Of a DNA stretch of 64,000 nucleotides, positions 18,806 to 28,856 are shown in pieces. Under the pieces are notes generated by a model that made no database searches, was not told the origin of the DNA, and worked only from the letters and a program-made list of their open reading frames with translations. This DNA is from an uncultured Aquimarina sp. GTDB taxonomy: Bacteria > Bacteroidota > Bacteroidia > Flavobacteriales > Flavobacteriaceae. A program made the translations under genes and the position numbers. The DNA lies in the NCBI GenBank assembly GCA_947495425.1, contig CANLYR010000002.1, forward strand, positions 1 through 64,000. Direction: 5' to 3'. Each line of letters opens with the position of its first letter. Within the stretch, counting starts at the first letter, position 1.

Positions 18806-20929
18806 ATGCCAGATCAACAACAAATTTTCAGTACATTAAAAGAATATTTTGGGTATGATAGCTTCAGACCCTTACAACAAGATATTATTAATTCGATTTT
18901 TAATGGGAAAGACAATCTTGTTATTATGCCTACTGGCGGAGGAAAATCAATTTGTTATCAACTCCCGGCATTATTATTACCAGGGGCTACTTTGGTAATT
19001 TCTCCTTTGATAGCCTTAATGAAAGATCAGGTAGATGGATTACGGACCAATGGGATATCAGCTGCATTTATTAATAGCAGTCAGGCAGCATCAGAACAAC
19101 AAGATATTTATCAAAAATTAATAGATAGAGAGATCAAACTGCTTTATGTGGCACCAGAAAGTTTATCTTTTTTAGATACCATACTCTCTCGAATTGAAGT
19201 AAGCCTAATCGCCATAGATGAAGCACATTGTATTTCTGCTTGGGGACATGATTTTAGACCTGCTTATACACAACTTGGCTATTTAAAAAACCGGTTTCCA
19301 AAAATTCCATTAATAGCATTAACCGCTACTGCAGACAAAGCTACGCGACAAGATATCTGTACTCAATTAAATATTTCGAATGCGACACAACATTTAGCAT
19401 CTTTTGATCGAGAAAACTTAAGCTTAGAAGTTAGACCAGGAAACAAAAGAATTGAACAAATTATTGATTTTTTGACTGATAAACCTAATGATAGCGGAAT
19501 TATATATTGTTTGAGCAGAAAAGCTACCCAAATGCTGGCCGAAAAATTACAAAATCAAGGTTTTATTGCAGAAGCCTATCATGCAGGAATTGCTCACGAA
19601 AAACGATCGTCCGTTCAAGAAGGGTTTATAAATGACACTATCCAGATTGTTTGTGCCACCATTGCTTTTGGTATGGGGATCGACAAATCTAATGTGCGTT
19701 GGGTAATTCATTATAATTTACCCAAAAATATAGAAGGTTATTATCAGGAAATTGGTCGTGCTGGGCGGGATGGTTTGCCATCTTCTACCCTGCTCTTTCA
19801 TAGTTATGCCGACGTTGTACAACTACAAAAATTTGCAGATATGTCCGGCAATAAAGAAGTGCAATTAGCCAAACTGGATCGCATGAAACAATATGCAGAA
19901 TCATTGAGTTGTCGTCGTAAGATTCTGCTTAGCTATTTTGGGGAGTTAATTGAAAAAGACTGTGGCAATTGTGATGTTTGCAAAAACCCACCAACATTTA
20001 TAGACGGAACAATTATTACACAAAAAACCCTTTCAACCCTAGTTCGAATTAAAGAACAAGAACCTATCGGTACTATAATCGATGTGCTTAGAGGCGCACA
20101 AAATACAGCTATACATGAAAAAGGGTATCAACGTATAAAAACGTATGGTATAGGTAATGATATTTCTTGGAGAGACTGGCAGCAGTATATAATCCAACTG
20201 ATCAATCAGGGATATATAGAAATAGCTTTTCATCAAAATAATAAATTAAAACTTACAGAGCGCTCTAAAAAAGTACTGTTTGAAGGTGAAAAAGTAAGTC
20301 TGGCTCATTTAAAAGAGTTTGAAAAGATAAAAGAAGTAGCTGCAGCACAAAGTAAGAAAGTTAAAGCCAATACACTATTTGATAAACTGCGCGAGTTACG
20401 CTTAGGATTAGCAAAAGAAGCTGGTATACCAGCATATCAAATTTTTAATGATGCTACTCTAAAAGAGATGGAGCAACAAAGACCCATGACTGATGCAGAG
20501 TTTATACAGATCAATGGAGTTGGAAAACAAAAAATGCAGGATTATGGCTATCAATTTATTAAAGCAATCATCGATTTTTCTAAAGAAAAAACAAAGAAAA
20601 AGAAGAGCCCCAAGAAAGGAAATACTCATAAAGAAACATTGAGCTTATATAGAGATGGATTATCAATTGAGGAAATAGCATTGAAACGCAAATTAGCACA
20701 ATCAACTATCTTTTCACACATTACAAAATTATATCAGGAAGGAGAACCTATTGATCTAAGACAATTTGTCGATAAAGAAGACATAAATGCTATTAAAAAA
20801 GCAAAAATAGAATTGAATGACCCAGAAGGATTGAAGCCTTATTTTGAACACTTTGAAGAAACCATTGACTACAATACTATCCGATTAGCCTTAAACATCA
20901 TAGAACAGGAGGATCGTATCGCTAAATAG
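18806..20929 (+). CDS. recQ: ATP-dependent DNA helicase RecQ
   Basis: This is a 3'-5' DNA helicase of recombination and replication repair. The 707-residue protein has the Walker A motif PTGGGKS near 46, DEAHCISAWGHDFRP near 138 and helicase motif VI QEIGRAGRDGLP. The RQC zinc cysteines lie in CRRKILLSYF and CGNCDVC (about 368-395). A winged-helix RQC domain and an HRDC domain (about 525-595) follow, then a C-terminal helix-turn-helix-like tail with LSIEEIALKRKLAQSTIFSH. I chose the ATG at 18806 (MPDQQQIF); the longer reading starts at GTG. It overlaps the convergent MOSC gene by 8 bases. Confidence 0.95.
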   Translation: MPDQQQIFSTLKEYFGYDSFRPLQQDIINSIFNGKDNLVIMPTGGGKSICYQLPALLLPGATLVISPLIALMKDQVDGLRTNGISAAFINSSQAASEQQDIYQKLIDREIKLLYVAPESLSFLDTILSRIEVSLIAIDEAHCISAWGHDFRPAYTQLGYLKNRFPKIPLIALTATADKATRQDICTQLNISNATQHLASFDRENLSLEVRPGNKRIEQIIDFLTDKPNDSGIIYCLSRKATQMLAEKLQNQGFIAEAYHAGIAHEKRSSVQEGFINDTIQIVCATIAFGMGIDKSNVRWVIHYNLPKNIEGYYQEIGRAGRDGLPSSTLLFHSYADVVQLQKFADMSGNKEVQLAKLDRMKQYAESLSCRRKILLSYFGELIEKDCGNCDVCKNPPTFIDGTIITQKTLSTLVRIKEQEPIGTIIDVLRGAQNTAIHEKGYQRIKTYGIGNDISWRDWQQYIIQLINQGYIEIAFHQNNKLKLTERSKKVLFEGEKVSLAHLKEFEKIKEVAAAQSKKVKANTLFDKLRELRLGLAKEAGIPAYQIFNDATLKEMEQQRPMTDAEFIQINGVGKQKMQDYGYQFIKAIIDFSKEKTKKKKSPKKGNTHKETLSLYRDGLSIEEIALKRKLAQSTIFSHITKLYQEGEPIDLRQFVDKEDINAIKKAKIELNDPEGLKPYFEHFEETIDYNTIRLALNIIEQEDRIAK

Positions 20930-21563
20930 CATGTTTTTTAAAGTATTCCTTATCGCTATCAGAAACCAAAGAATCTTGTAACGCTTTATCTAATAAATTT
21001 TTATGTTTTAGCGCGTCATAATGAAACATAAGCATATTTAATTCTGCAATTGATATTCCTTTTGTATGTTTTTTTTCAATGACAAACTCATCGCCTACCT
21101 TAACATATCCAGGCGTTAAAACTCTTACATATACTCCCGAAAGCAAAGAATTAATAAACTGTTTGATAATCTTTTGAGAATTAAAACGTATTCCTAATTT
21201 ATAACAAGGTTGCCTGGGACGAGAAATCTGTACTGTTGCTTCTCCTAATCTATATACAGTTCCGATTCTGATCTCATGCTCATCAAATCCTTCGATGGTT
21301 AAATTCTCGCCTAGCATACCGTAATTCCATTCCAAATCAGGATATTTTTCCTTCCAATACGGATAATGATCTACAGCATATAAATAGCAAGCTTTATCTA
21401 CTCCCCCATGATAACGTCTATCAATCACATGATCCCCTTTTACATCTTCTTTACCCAAATAAATAGCTTCTTTAACAGGATATTTATAGATTCCTGTGTT
21501 TACTTCTTTCCCGTTCCAAGATATAGTTTTAGGTTCGCTTATGTTTGTTGAAATCACTTTCAT
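20922..21563 (-). CDS. MOSC domain-containing protein (YiiM-like)
   Basis: This 213-residue molybdenum-cofactor-sulfurase C-terminal-type protein shows the YGMLGENLTIEGFDEHEIRI segment and the conserved Cys in RPRQPCYKLGIRF. Family members bind molybdenum cofactor or act in N-hydroxylated-base reduction (YiiM in E. coli). Length and full-domain coverage fit YiiM-like proteins. It is 7 bases downstream of the truA-like gene on the same strand, so the two probably share a transcript. Its 3' end overlaps recQ. Confidence 0.88.
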   Translation of the reverse strand: MKVISTNISEPKTISWNGKEVNTGIYKYPVKEAIYLGKEDVKGDHVIDRRYHGGVDKACYLYAVDHYPYWKEKYPDLEWNYGMLGENLTIEGFDEHEIRIGTVYRLGEATVQISRPRQPCYKLGIRFNSQKIIKQFINSLLSGVYVRVLTPGYVKVGDEFVIEKKHTKGISIAELNMLMFHYDALKHKNLLDKALQDSLVSDSDKEYFKKHAI

Positions 21564-21570
21564 TATACAA

Positions 21571-22356
21571 TTATTTAAATGCTATCGAGTTTAGGATCAA
21601 TCCAGAACCAGGAACAATATGTTCTAATACAATTTCTTCTGCATTGGGGTTAAGTGTTTCTTTGACAAAATCCAGATCTATATTTCCTTTTCCTAAATCC
21701 AACAAAACCCCCATCATCAAACGAATTTGATTTCTTTTAAACCCCGCTCCTTTTACACGTAAAAGATAACTCTCTTTAGGGAAGAAATTAGCTGTATATT
21801 CATCATTTTTTTCTATTCTACAAGATACGATTTCTCCCTCGACTACAGTATGTTCTGAAGGGCGGTGACAATAGGATCTAAAATTATGTTGGCCTTCAAA
21901 CAATGCTGCGGCCTCTTGCATTAATAAAATATCGAGTTCTTGTTGAATATTATACATAAAAGGAGCACTAAACGGGTGAAATTTTTCACCATAAGAGAAT
22001 AAATATAAATATTCCTTTACTTTTGGTGACTGGATTATATTGAAATTTTTATCTGTTTCCTCAATATCTAACATTCTAATATCCTGAGGTAAGTTTTGAT
22101 TAAACAAAGATTTAAAACTTTCGAGATCAAGAGGATTATGGTCTATAAACAGTTCTATATAGGCTTGATTTGCAGAAACTTTGGCATCTGTTCTTCCTGA
22201 AGCTAATATCTTAAAATTAGTATGATCCAAAACGTAGGTTAGGGTACGTTCAACCATTCGCTGTAAAGTATTCACTTTCGGCTGCTTTTGCCAGCCGTGA
22301 TACCTAAAGCCCAAATATTGTAGTTCTATAATATAATAAAAACGTTTCTGAAACAT
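21571..22356 (-). CDS. truA: tRNA pseudouridine synthase A-like protein
   Basis: This enzyme isomerises uridines in the tRNA anticodon stem-loop (positions 38-40 for TruA). The 261-residue protein begins IIELQYLGFRYHGWQKQP and has the catalytic Asp in ASGRTDAKVSA near residue 54. Downstream are FRSYCHRPS and a C-terminal FKRNQIRLMMGVLLDLGKGN segment. AKVSA instead of the usual AGVHA, and the modest size, suggest a divergent TruA paralogue common in Bacteroidota. It leads into the MOSC gene. Confidence 0.88.
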   Translation of the reverse strand: MFQKRFYYIIELQYLGFRYHGWQKQPKVNTLQRMVERTLTYVLDHTNFKILASGRTDAKVSANQAYIELFIDHNPLDLESFKSLFNQNLPQDIRMLDIEETDKNFNIIQSPKVKEYLYLFSYGEKFHPFSAPFMYNIQQELDILLMQEAAALFEGQHNFRSYCHRPSEHTVVEGEIVSCRIEKNDEYTANFFPKESYLLRVKGAGFKRNQIRLMMGVLLDLGKGNIDLDFVKETLNPNAEEIVLEHIVPGSGLILNSIAFK

Positions 22357-22505
22357 TTGTAATTGGTTTGTAAGTGGCCTAATATAGATAAATCATGCAT
22401 TTCATCGATTATTAAACTATTATTAGTCAAAAAATTATGTAAAGAAAACATGATAATTTGTTATATTTGAGTAAATCTAATTAATAATTTAAAATCAACT
22501 TAGTT

Positions 22506-22883
22506 ATGGTTAAAGCTAAATATCAAGATGTTCTTGATTTAGGACAAAAATTAAATATTCAAGACGGTGACGTTTCTGAAGAAAACGGAACTTTAAAAAT
22601 AAAAGGTACAGCAAACACGCAATACGAAAAAGATATTCTTTGGGATAAAATTAAAGAAATCGGCGGAGAATCTCCTTCAGACCTTATGGCTGATATCAAA
22701 GTGGCAAATACTTCTATATATCACAAACACACGGTTAAAAGTGGAGAATCATTAAGTAAGATTGCAAAGCATTATTATGGTGATCCAATGAAGTACAAAG
22801 CTATTTTTGAAGCAAATACTGGTATTCTTAAAAATCCGGATGTAATTCATCCTGATCAGGAATTGGTTATCCCAAACCTATAA
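22506..22883 (+). CDS. BON-LysM protein (Kbp/YgaU-like)
   Basis: This 125-residue cytoplasmic-looking protein has an N-terminal BON-like half (about 1-55, KGTANTQYEKDILWDKIKEI) and a C-terminal LysM domain (about 76-124, HTVKSGESLSKIAKHYYGD and NPDVIHPDQELVIP). The arrangement matches E. coli YgaU/Kbp, a potassium-binding protein, although potassium binding here is inferred only from architecture. No signal peptide is visible. It is monocistronic, with a strong terminator downstream. Confidence 0.9.
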   Translation: MVKAKYQDVLDLGQKLNIQDGDVSEENGTLKIKGTANTQYEKDILWDKIKEIGGESPSDLMADIKVANTSIYHKHTVKSGESLSKIAKHYYGDPMKYKAIFEANTGILKNPDVIHPDQELVIPNL

Positions 22884-22900
22884 AGAGTTTAAACTGATTT

Positions 22901-22945
22901 AAAATAAAAAAGAGGTCACCATAGTCGTGACCTCTTTTTTATTTT
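22901..22945. terminator. Bidirectional intrinsic terminator
   Basis: A perfect 19-base stem (22901-22919 with 22927-22945) and a 7-base loop, with A/T flanks for both strands, lie between the convergent LysM-protein gene and cmk. Confidence 0.92.
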
Positions 22946-22965
22946 ATTTTTTGCAAAAGGCGAAA

Positions 22966-23664
22966 CTAGGCACGTGCTATAGTGGCTTTTGCCAGCAACA
23001 AAATTTGCTCGAATTGTTCTTGTAAAGTAAGGTTAGAATTATCTATTTTGATAGCATCTCCTGCTTGCCGAAGCGGTGAATCTTTCCTCGTACTGTCTAT
23101 ATGATCTCTATCAACCACATTTTTCAATACATCTTCATAGGTAACGTCTTCTCCTTTTTCTTTGAGCTCCATATATCTGCGTTCTGCTCTATCCTTAGCA
23201 GTGGCGGTCATGAATAATTTAAGCTCAGCTTTAGGAAAAACTACGGTTCCTATATCACGGCCGTCCATAACGATGCCTTTATCAATTCCCATTTGGTGTT
23301 GTTGCTCTACCAATTTTTTGCGTACATTGGATACTGCAGCTATCTTGCTTACATGCTTAGAAACTGATAGTGTTCTAATCTCGTTCTCTACATTTTCTCC
23401 ATTGAGTAAAACTTCAGCTAAACCTGTTTCATCATTAATTTCAAACTTAATATTTATTTTAGATAAATCAAGTTCTAAAGCTTCTTGCTGGAATTGTAAT
23501 TCATCTATATACCCTTTGCGCATTGCATATAAAGTAACTGCACGATACATAGCTCCTGTATCTACATAAATATACTGTAGTGCTTTAGCCAGCTGCTTTG
23601 CTACTGTACTTTTTCCTGTCGACGAATGACCATCTATGGCAATAACTATCTTTTTAGCATCCAC
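22966..23664 (-). CDS. cmk: Cytidylate kinase
   Basis: This enzyme phosphorylates CMP and dCMP with ATP. The 232-residue protein has the P-loop DGHSSTGKSTVAKQL at about 10-24, YVDTGAMYRAVTLYA near 34-48, and GIVMDGRDIGTVVFP. The RAERRYMEL lid region precedes the DRDHIDSTRKDSPL motif. Length is normal for the family. A convergent terminator lies downstream. The 315-base upstream space separates it from the divergent MreB-like gene. Confidence 0.95.
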   Translation of the reverse strand: MDAKKIVIAIDGHSSTGKSTVAKQLAKALQYIYVDTGAMYRAVTLYAMRKGYIDELQFQQEALELDLSKINIKFEINDETGLAEVLLNGENVENEIRTLSVSKHVSKIAAVSNVRKKLVEQQHQMGIDKGIVMDGRDIGTVVFPKAELKLFMTATAKDRAERRYMELKEKGEDVTYEDVLKNVVDRDHIDSTRKDSPLRQAGDAIKIDNSNLTLQEQFEQILLLAKATIARA

Positions 23665-23979
23665 ATTATTAAAATTTACATCAGAAGGATATGCCTTTAT
23701 CCCTTATTTCAAATCAAAAGTAACAGAAACTATCTTGAAAAGATAATCTTAATAATAAAATATGACAAATAAAAAGTAGCACATCAATGGTAACTATGAT
23801 AGACTATTTTAATATTCATAATGTTAAAAATGATACTATACTTGTATAAAACTTTAAAATAATACAATAATTACACTTTATCGAAGTTATTAAACATTTA
23901 AACGTACCGTATGCTGATAAGTTACTCTTAACCTGATCTTTTATAAGATCGAAATATATATAAACCAAATCACTCGAAT
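23665..23979. other. Divergent intergenic region, cmk/MreB-like
   Basis: A 315-base AT-rich spacer holds the promoters of both genes. The only structure I see is a small hairpin (GATCTT-TTAT-AAGATC, 23935-23950) in the leader of the MreB-like gene. No gene is evident. Confidence 0.5.
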
Positions 23980-25017
23980 ATGGGCTTTTTTGATTTTTTA
24001 ACAGATAAGATTGCTATAGACTTAGGCACGTCTAACACACTAATTACACACCGAGGCAAAATAGTAGTTAATAATCCATCCATCATCACAATAAATCAAA
24101 TCACAGGAAAAATTATAGCTGTTGGTAGAGAAGCTGGTATGATGCGAGGTAAGATTAACAAAAATATAAAAACGATTTACCCTTTTAAGGATGGTGTGAT
24201 CTCTAATTTTGACGCTTCAGAGAAAATGTTAAAAGCATTTATCAAAAAATTATCATCTTTAAATGCCTCAGTTTTTGCTACTTCATATAATATGATTATA
24301 TCAATCCCATGTGGAAGTACCGAAGTAGAACTGCGAGCTGTAAAAGAATCTGCGAAACGTCTTAATGCAAAAAATGTGTTTCTTATACATGAGCCAATCG
24401 CAGCTGCTATTGGTGGAGGTATTAATGTACTAGAACCCAAAGGAAATATGGTTGTTGACATAGGCGGAGGAACCAGCGAGGTTGCAGTAATATCTTTAGG
24501 GAGAATTATTAGTGGTCAATCGGTAAAAATTGCAGGGAATACATTTAATCAGGATATTATCCAATACATCCGTGAATATCGAAATTTACATATCGGGGAG
24601 CATATGGCCGAAAAGGTGAAAATACAAATTGGTGCTGCTGTCGATAATTTGGAATCTCCTCCTGAACCTATGCTTATAGAAGGACGGGACTTACTCACCG
24701 GAAAACCTAAACAAATTAAATTATCATATAAAGAAATAGAAAAAAGCCTTGACAAATCTATTACTCAAATTGAAAATGCAATTCTGGAAACATTATCAGA
24801 AATCCCCCCAGAAATTTCTGCTGACATTTATAATTCGGGGATTTATTTAACCGGAGGTGGATCTATGTTGAGAGGGCTAGACGAACGATTATCTAAAGCT
24901 ACAGATTTACCGGTACATTTGGGCGACAAACCTCTAAAAACCGTAGTACAAGGTAGTGAAACTGTACTAAAAAATCTAGATAAGTATGCTAGCGTCTTAG
25001 TAGAAAAAATGAGATAA
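23980..25017 (+). CDS. MreB-like actin homologue
   Basis: This is a bacterial actin-fold ATPase of the MreB family, which organises lateral wall growth. The 345-residue protein has phosphate-1 loop IAIDLGTSNTLI (about 12-23), phosphate-2 loop VVDIGGGTSEVAV (about 162-174), HEPIAAAIG and the adenosine motif YLTGGGSMLRGL near 288. The N-terminal GFFDFLTDKIAIDLG is MreB-specific. No mreC, mreD or rodA follows, so this is probably a second, stand-alone MreB and not the elongasome operon copy. It is flanked by cmk and lon. Confidence 0.9.
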   Translation: MGFFDFLTDKIAIDLGTSNTLITHRGKIVVNNPSIITINQITGKIIAVGREAGMMRGKINKNIKTIYPFKDGVISNFDASEKMLKAFIKKLSSLNASVFATSYNMIISIPCGSTEVELRAVKESAKRLNAKNVFLIHEPIAAAIGGGINVLEPKGNMVVDIGGGTSEVAVISLGRIISGQSVKIAGNTFNQDIIQYIREYRNLHIGEHMAEKVKIQIGAAVDNLESPPEPMLIEGRDLLTGKPKQIKLSYKEIEKSLDKSITQIENAILETLSEIPPEISADIYNSGIYLTGGGSMLRGLDERLSKATDLPVHLGDKPLKTVVQGSETVLKNLDKYASVLVEKMR

Positions 25018-25030
25018 ATTATACTAAATA

Positions 25031-25075
25031 AAAGAGGCTGTTTGATGTGTAATACGAATTTCAAACAGCCTCTTT
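25031..25075. terminator. Bidirectional intrinsic terminator
   Basis: A perfect 15-base stem (25031-25045 with 25061-25075) with a 15-base loop and T-run lies between the convergent MreB-like gene and lon. The A-run on the other side allows function on both strands. Confidence 0.9.
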
Positions 25076-25087
25076 TTTTATCACCTT

Positions 25088-27538
25088 TTAAAGCTTCTTA
25101 GCATTCTTAACCTTAGTATTGGTTAACGCTAGTTTTAAAACATCTCCCATGTCTTTTACATAGTGAAATGTTAGCCCTTTTAAGTATTCTTCTTTTATCT
25201 CATTAATATCCCTTTCGTTGTCTTCACAAAGTAAAATTTCTTTTATATGTGCTCTTTTTGCAGCCAGAATTTTTTCTTTAATTCCACCTACAGGAAGCAC
25301 TTTTCCTCGTAGTGTGATTTCTCCGGTCATAGCAAGACTTTTCTTTACTTTTCTTTGCGTAAACAAAGAAACCAAAGAAGTTAGCATTGTTATCCCCGCA
25401 CTTGGCCCATCTTTTGGGGTAGCACCTTCGGGAACATGTATATGTACATTGTACTTACCAAAAACATCTGGATTAATTCCTAGTTCTTCTGCATTTGCTT
25501 TGATAAACTCCATAGCAATTGTGGCAGATTCTTTCATCACCTTCCCAAGATTTCCGGTAATAGTTAGGTTTCCTTTTCCTTTAGAAAGGATAGACTCGAT
25601 AAATAATATATCTCCGCCTACACTTGTCCAGGCTAAACCTGTTACTACTCCGGCAACTTCGTTATTTTCATATTTATCACGCCCTAACTTTGGTCCTCCC
25701 AGAACTTCGATAATATCATCATTACTAATTTTTACATTATACTCCTCCTCCATAGCAATGTTCTTAGCAGCATAACGAACCATTTTTGCTATTTGCTTTT
25801 CTAAACCTCTTACCCCAGATTCTCGGGTATACCCTTCGACTATTTTTTCTAACTGTGCTTTTCCAATTTTGATATGAGATTTGTCTAAACCATGTTCTTC
25901 TAGCTGTTTTGGTAATAAATGTTGTTTTGCTATCTCAACTTTTTCCTCAATAGTATACCCGGTTACATTAATAATCTCCATACGATCGCGAAGTGCTGGC
26001 TGTATAGTCGCCAGACTATTCGATGTAGCAATGAACATCACTTTTGAAAGATCAAATCCCATTTCTAAGAAATTATCATGAAACTCAGAATTCTGCTCGG
26101 GGTCAAGAACTTCTAATAATGCTGATGACGGATCGCCCTGGCTTCCTACAGATAGTTTATCTATCTCATCCAAGACAAAGACAGGATTACTCGTTCCTGC
26201 TTTTTTAAGGCTTTGAATAATCCTACCTGGCATAGCACCAATATATGTTTTTCTGTGTCCGCGTATTTCTGCTTCATCTCGCAGACCTCCTAAAGAGATT
26301 CGTACATATTCTCTACCTAATGCCTCTGCTATAGATTTACCTAATGAAGTTTTACCTACTCCCGGGGGACCGTACAGACACAATATTGGAGATTTCATAT
26401 CATTTCGAAGCTTTAATACCGCTAAATATTCAATAATACGGCGTTTTACTTCATCTAAGCCATAATGATCTCGATCGAGAATTTTTTTAGCTCGTTTTAA
26501 ATCAAATTTATCAGTGCTAAACTCGTTCCATGGTAGATCCAGAAATAAATCTAGGTAATTCCTTTGAATAGAATATTCTGCTACCTGGGGATTCATACGC
26601 TGCATTTTGGCAAGTTCTTTATCAAAATGCTTTTGTATGGTTTCGTCCCATTTTTTATCTTTACTACGCAAACGAAGTTCTTCTAATTCGTCTTCATGAG
26701 AAACGCCTCCAAGTTCTTCCTGGATAGTTTTCATTTGCTGATGCAAGAAATATTCTCGTTGCTGCTGGCTCATATCGTGTTGAACCTTATTCTGAATATC
26801 ATTCTTGAGCTCTAACTTCTGAAATTCAAGATTCATGTATTTCAATGTCGCTAAAGCTCTTTCCTTTAAATCATTAATTTCTAATAGCTTTTGCTTTTCT
26901 TCAACAGGAAGATTTAAATTTGAAGACACAAAATTGATCAAAAAAGAATTACTTTCTATATTCTTTATTGCAAACGAAGCTTCAGAAGGAATCGTAGGAC
27001 TTTCTTTTATAATCTCTAACGCCAGATCTTTAATCGAATCTATGATTGCACTAAATTCTTTATTTTCTTTGGCAGGCCTAGCTTCGGGAACTTCTTTTAC
27101 CTTGGCTTTGATATAGGGTGCCTCTTCAACAATTTCATCAATTTTAAATCGTTTTTTCCCCTGAAGAATTACGGTCGTGTTGCCATCTGGCATTTTTAGA
27201 ACTCTTAGTATACGAGCAACTACTCCCACGCCATTAATATCCTTCAAAGAAGGGTTTTCTATGCCTTCTTCTTTTTGAGAAACAACCCCTATAGTTTTAT
27301 TTCCATTATTGGCTTCATTAATAAGTTTAATTGATTTATCTCTTCCTGCTGTGATAGGAATGACCACCCCAGGAAATAAAACTGTATTCCGTAACGGTAA
27401 TATCGACAAAATTTCCGGAAGATCTTCTTTATCTATCTCTTCTTCATCTTCGGGAGTTAACAGCGGTATTAATTCTGCTTCTTCATCAATTTCTTGAAAT
27501 GACAAACTGTCAAGTGTTGTAAATTTGGTTTTCGCCAT
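25088..27538 (-). CDS. lon: ATP-dependent protease Lon
   Basis: This is a cytosolic AAA+ serine protease for misfolded and regulatory proteins. The 816-residue protein has an N-terminal LON substrate domain (about 45-235), Walker [12 protein letters not shown] near 390, Walker [12 protein letters not shown] near 455, and the sensor and arginine-finger region. The C-terminal protease domain has the catalytic Ser in [10 protein letters not shown] and the Lys in [13 protein letters not shown]. Length is standard for Lon type A in Bacteroidota. It is transcribed alone, with a shared terminator. Confidence 0.97.
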   Translation of the reverse strand: MAKTKFTTLDSLSFQEIDEEAELIPLLTPEDEEEIDKEDLPEILSILPLRNTVLFPGVVIPITAGRDKSIKLINEANNGNKTIGVVSQKEEGIENPSLKDINGVGVVARILRVLKMPDGNTTVILQGKKRFKIDEIVEEAPYIKAKVKEVPEARPAKENKEFSAIIDSIKDLALEIIKESPTIPSEASFAIKNIESNSFLINFVSSNLNLPVEEKQKLLEINDLKERALATLKYMNLEFQKLELKNDIQNKVQHDMSQQQREYFLHQQMKTIQEELGGVSHEDELEELRLRSKDKKWDETIQKHFDKELAKMQRMNPQVAEYSIQRNYLDLFLDLPWNEFSTDKFDLKRAKKILDRDHYGLDEVKRRIIEYLAVLKLRNDMKSPILCLYGPPGVGKTSLGKSIAEALGREYVRISLGGLRDEAEIRGHRKTYIGAMPGRIIQSLKKAGTSNPVFVLDEIDKLSVGSQGDPSSALLEVLDPEQNSEFHDNFLEMGFDLSKVMFIATSNSLATIQPALRDRMEIINVTGYTIEEKVEIAKQHLLPKQLEEHGLDKSHIKIGKAQLEKIVEGYTRESGVRGLEKQIAKMVRYAAKNIAMEEEYNVKISNDDIIEVLGGPKLGRDKYENNEVAGVVTGLAWTSVGGDILFIESILSKGKGNLTITGNLGKVMKESATIAMEFIKANAEELGINPDVFGKYNVHIHVPEGATPKDGPSAGITMLTSLVSLFTQRKVKKSLAMTGEITLRGKVLPVGGIKEKILAAKRAHIKEILLCEDNERDINEIKEEYLKGLTFHYVKDMGDVLKLALTNTKVKNAKKL

Positions 27539-27750
27539 AAGTATATATCAAAGTCATTTTGTCATCACAACAAAACAACATCATTTTTAAGATTTATGTA
27601 AAATATTGAAAAAAGCTTATAAAACAAGAGTTTTACAAGGCTATTATCGTTTATATTTCAATTGTTATGCCACAACCGTAAAAAAAATATTTTTAAAACT
27701 GTAACAAAATACATCAATACATATCTTTATGTAAAAGTAAATTAATTTTT

Positions 27751-28299
27751 TTGTCACTAACCCAACCAAATACGGAGCAGTTAATAGGAGCATGCCGAAA
27801 GCATAATCAAAATGCTCAACTAGAAATTTATAATCGCTATTATAAAGCAATGTATAATACTGCATTACGAATTGTTAAGGACTCTGCAGAAGCCGAAGAC
27901 ATCATGCAAGAAGCTTTTTTGACAGCTTTCACCAAGTTATCTATGTTGGCAGATGATAAAATGTTTGGAGCTTGGTTAAAAAAAATAGTGGTTAACGCAA
28001 GTTTGACGGCATTACGTAAAAATAACATTCATCTGGAGGTAGGTATTGAAGCTATTGAGTATACGCTTAACGATACTAATGGCATGCCAGAAGAGGATTT
28101 CACTGCAGTTAAAACTAATACCGTATTAAGTACACTAAACGAACTAAAAGACAGCTATAGCACTGCATTATCATTACACTTTGTAGAAGGGTATGATTAT
28201 GAAGAGATCTGTCAAATAATGAATATATCATATTCTAATTGTCGTACGCTTATTTCGCGCGCAAAAGAAAGCTTACGCAAAAAATTACAACTCGTATGA
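27751..28299 (+). CDS. RNA polymerase ECF-type sigma factor
   Basis: This 182-residue group 4 sigma factor has region 2 (about 25-92, with YYKAMYNTALRIVKDSAEAED and DIMQEAFLTAF) and region 4 (about 120-178, with SLHFVEGYDYEEICQIMNIS). No in-frame ATG precedes region 2, so translation probably starts at the TTG at 27751; the next ATG would remove part of region 2. Its stop overlaps the next start (ATGA), so it is coupled to the membrane protein that follows, the usual sigma/anti-sigma layout. Confidence 0.92.
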   Translation: MSLTQPNTEQLIGACRKHNQNAQLEIYNRYYKAMYNTALRIVKDSAEAEDIMQEAFLTAFTKLSMLADDKMFGAWLKKIVVNASLTALRKNNIHLEVGIEAIEYTLNDTNGMPEEDFTAVKTNTVLSTLNELKDSYSTALSLHFVEGYDYEEICQIMNISYSNCRTLISRAKESLRKKLQLV

Positions 28300-28856
28300 A
28301 TACAGATAGTATTAAAAAATTATTCGACCGTATGAATGGCCAACTAGATACTCATGAGCCTTCTGTAGATCATCAGGTTCGGTTTTTAGAAAAGCTGCAA
28401 CAACAACATAAAATAGTTCAGTTGCCCCCTAAAAAGCAAAACTGGTATAGACCTTTAGCTATAGCAACTTCTGTAGCCATTCTTTTTGGAATTGCAACAA
28501 CAGCGATGTTTCTGAATCCTGAAAAAGAAGCTGATCTAGCGAGTGTTTCTCCCCAAATGCAAGAAACGCAAAGTTTTTTTACTTCGGCTATAGAGTCACA
28601 GCTTGAAGAAATTAATAAAATCTCCTCTCAAGAAACCAAAGCATTGGTAAAAGACGCTATGCTACAAATAGAAAAATTAGAAACAGATTACGAATACTTG
28701 AAGAAAGATCTTGTAAGTAGCGGAAATGATAAACGCGTGATCAGTGCCATGATCAAAAACTTTCAGAAACGAGCTAATTTATTAGAAAAAGTTCTTCAAA
28801 AAATTAATGATATTAATAATTTCAAATTATCAAAAAATGAAAACTCTATACTATAA
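28296..28856 (+). CDS. Single-pass membrane protein, probable anti-sigma factor
   Basis: This 186-residue protein has a cytoplasmic N-terminus (about 1-50), one transmembrane helix (about 52-71, PLAIATSVAILFGIATTAMF) and an extracytoplasmic coiled-coil-like C-terminus (about 85-180, rich in Glu, Lys and Leu). I place the start at the ATG at 28296, which overlaps the sigma stop; a longer reading begins inside the sigma gene. Position and topology suggest an anti-sigma factor. No named anti-sigma domain is evident, so this is inference. Confidence 0.78.
   Translation: MNTDSIKKLFDRMNGQLDTHEPSVDHQVRFLEKLQQQHKIVQLPPKKQNWYRPLAIATSVAILFGIATTAMFLNPEKEADLASVSPQMQETQSFFTSAIESQLEEINKISSQETKALVKDAMLQIEKLETDYEYLKKDLVSSGNDKRVISAMIKNFQKRANLLEKVLQKINDINNFKLSKNENSIL

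Noticed and set aside
25218-27497. Open frames on the plus strand opposite lon
   Set aside because: They are low-complexity Ser/Ile/Leu-rich mirrors of the lon coding strand with no family features.
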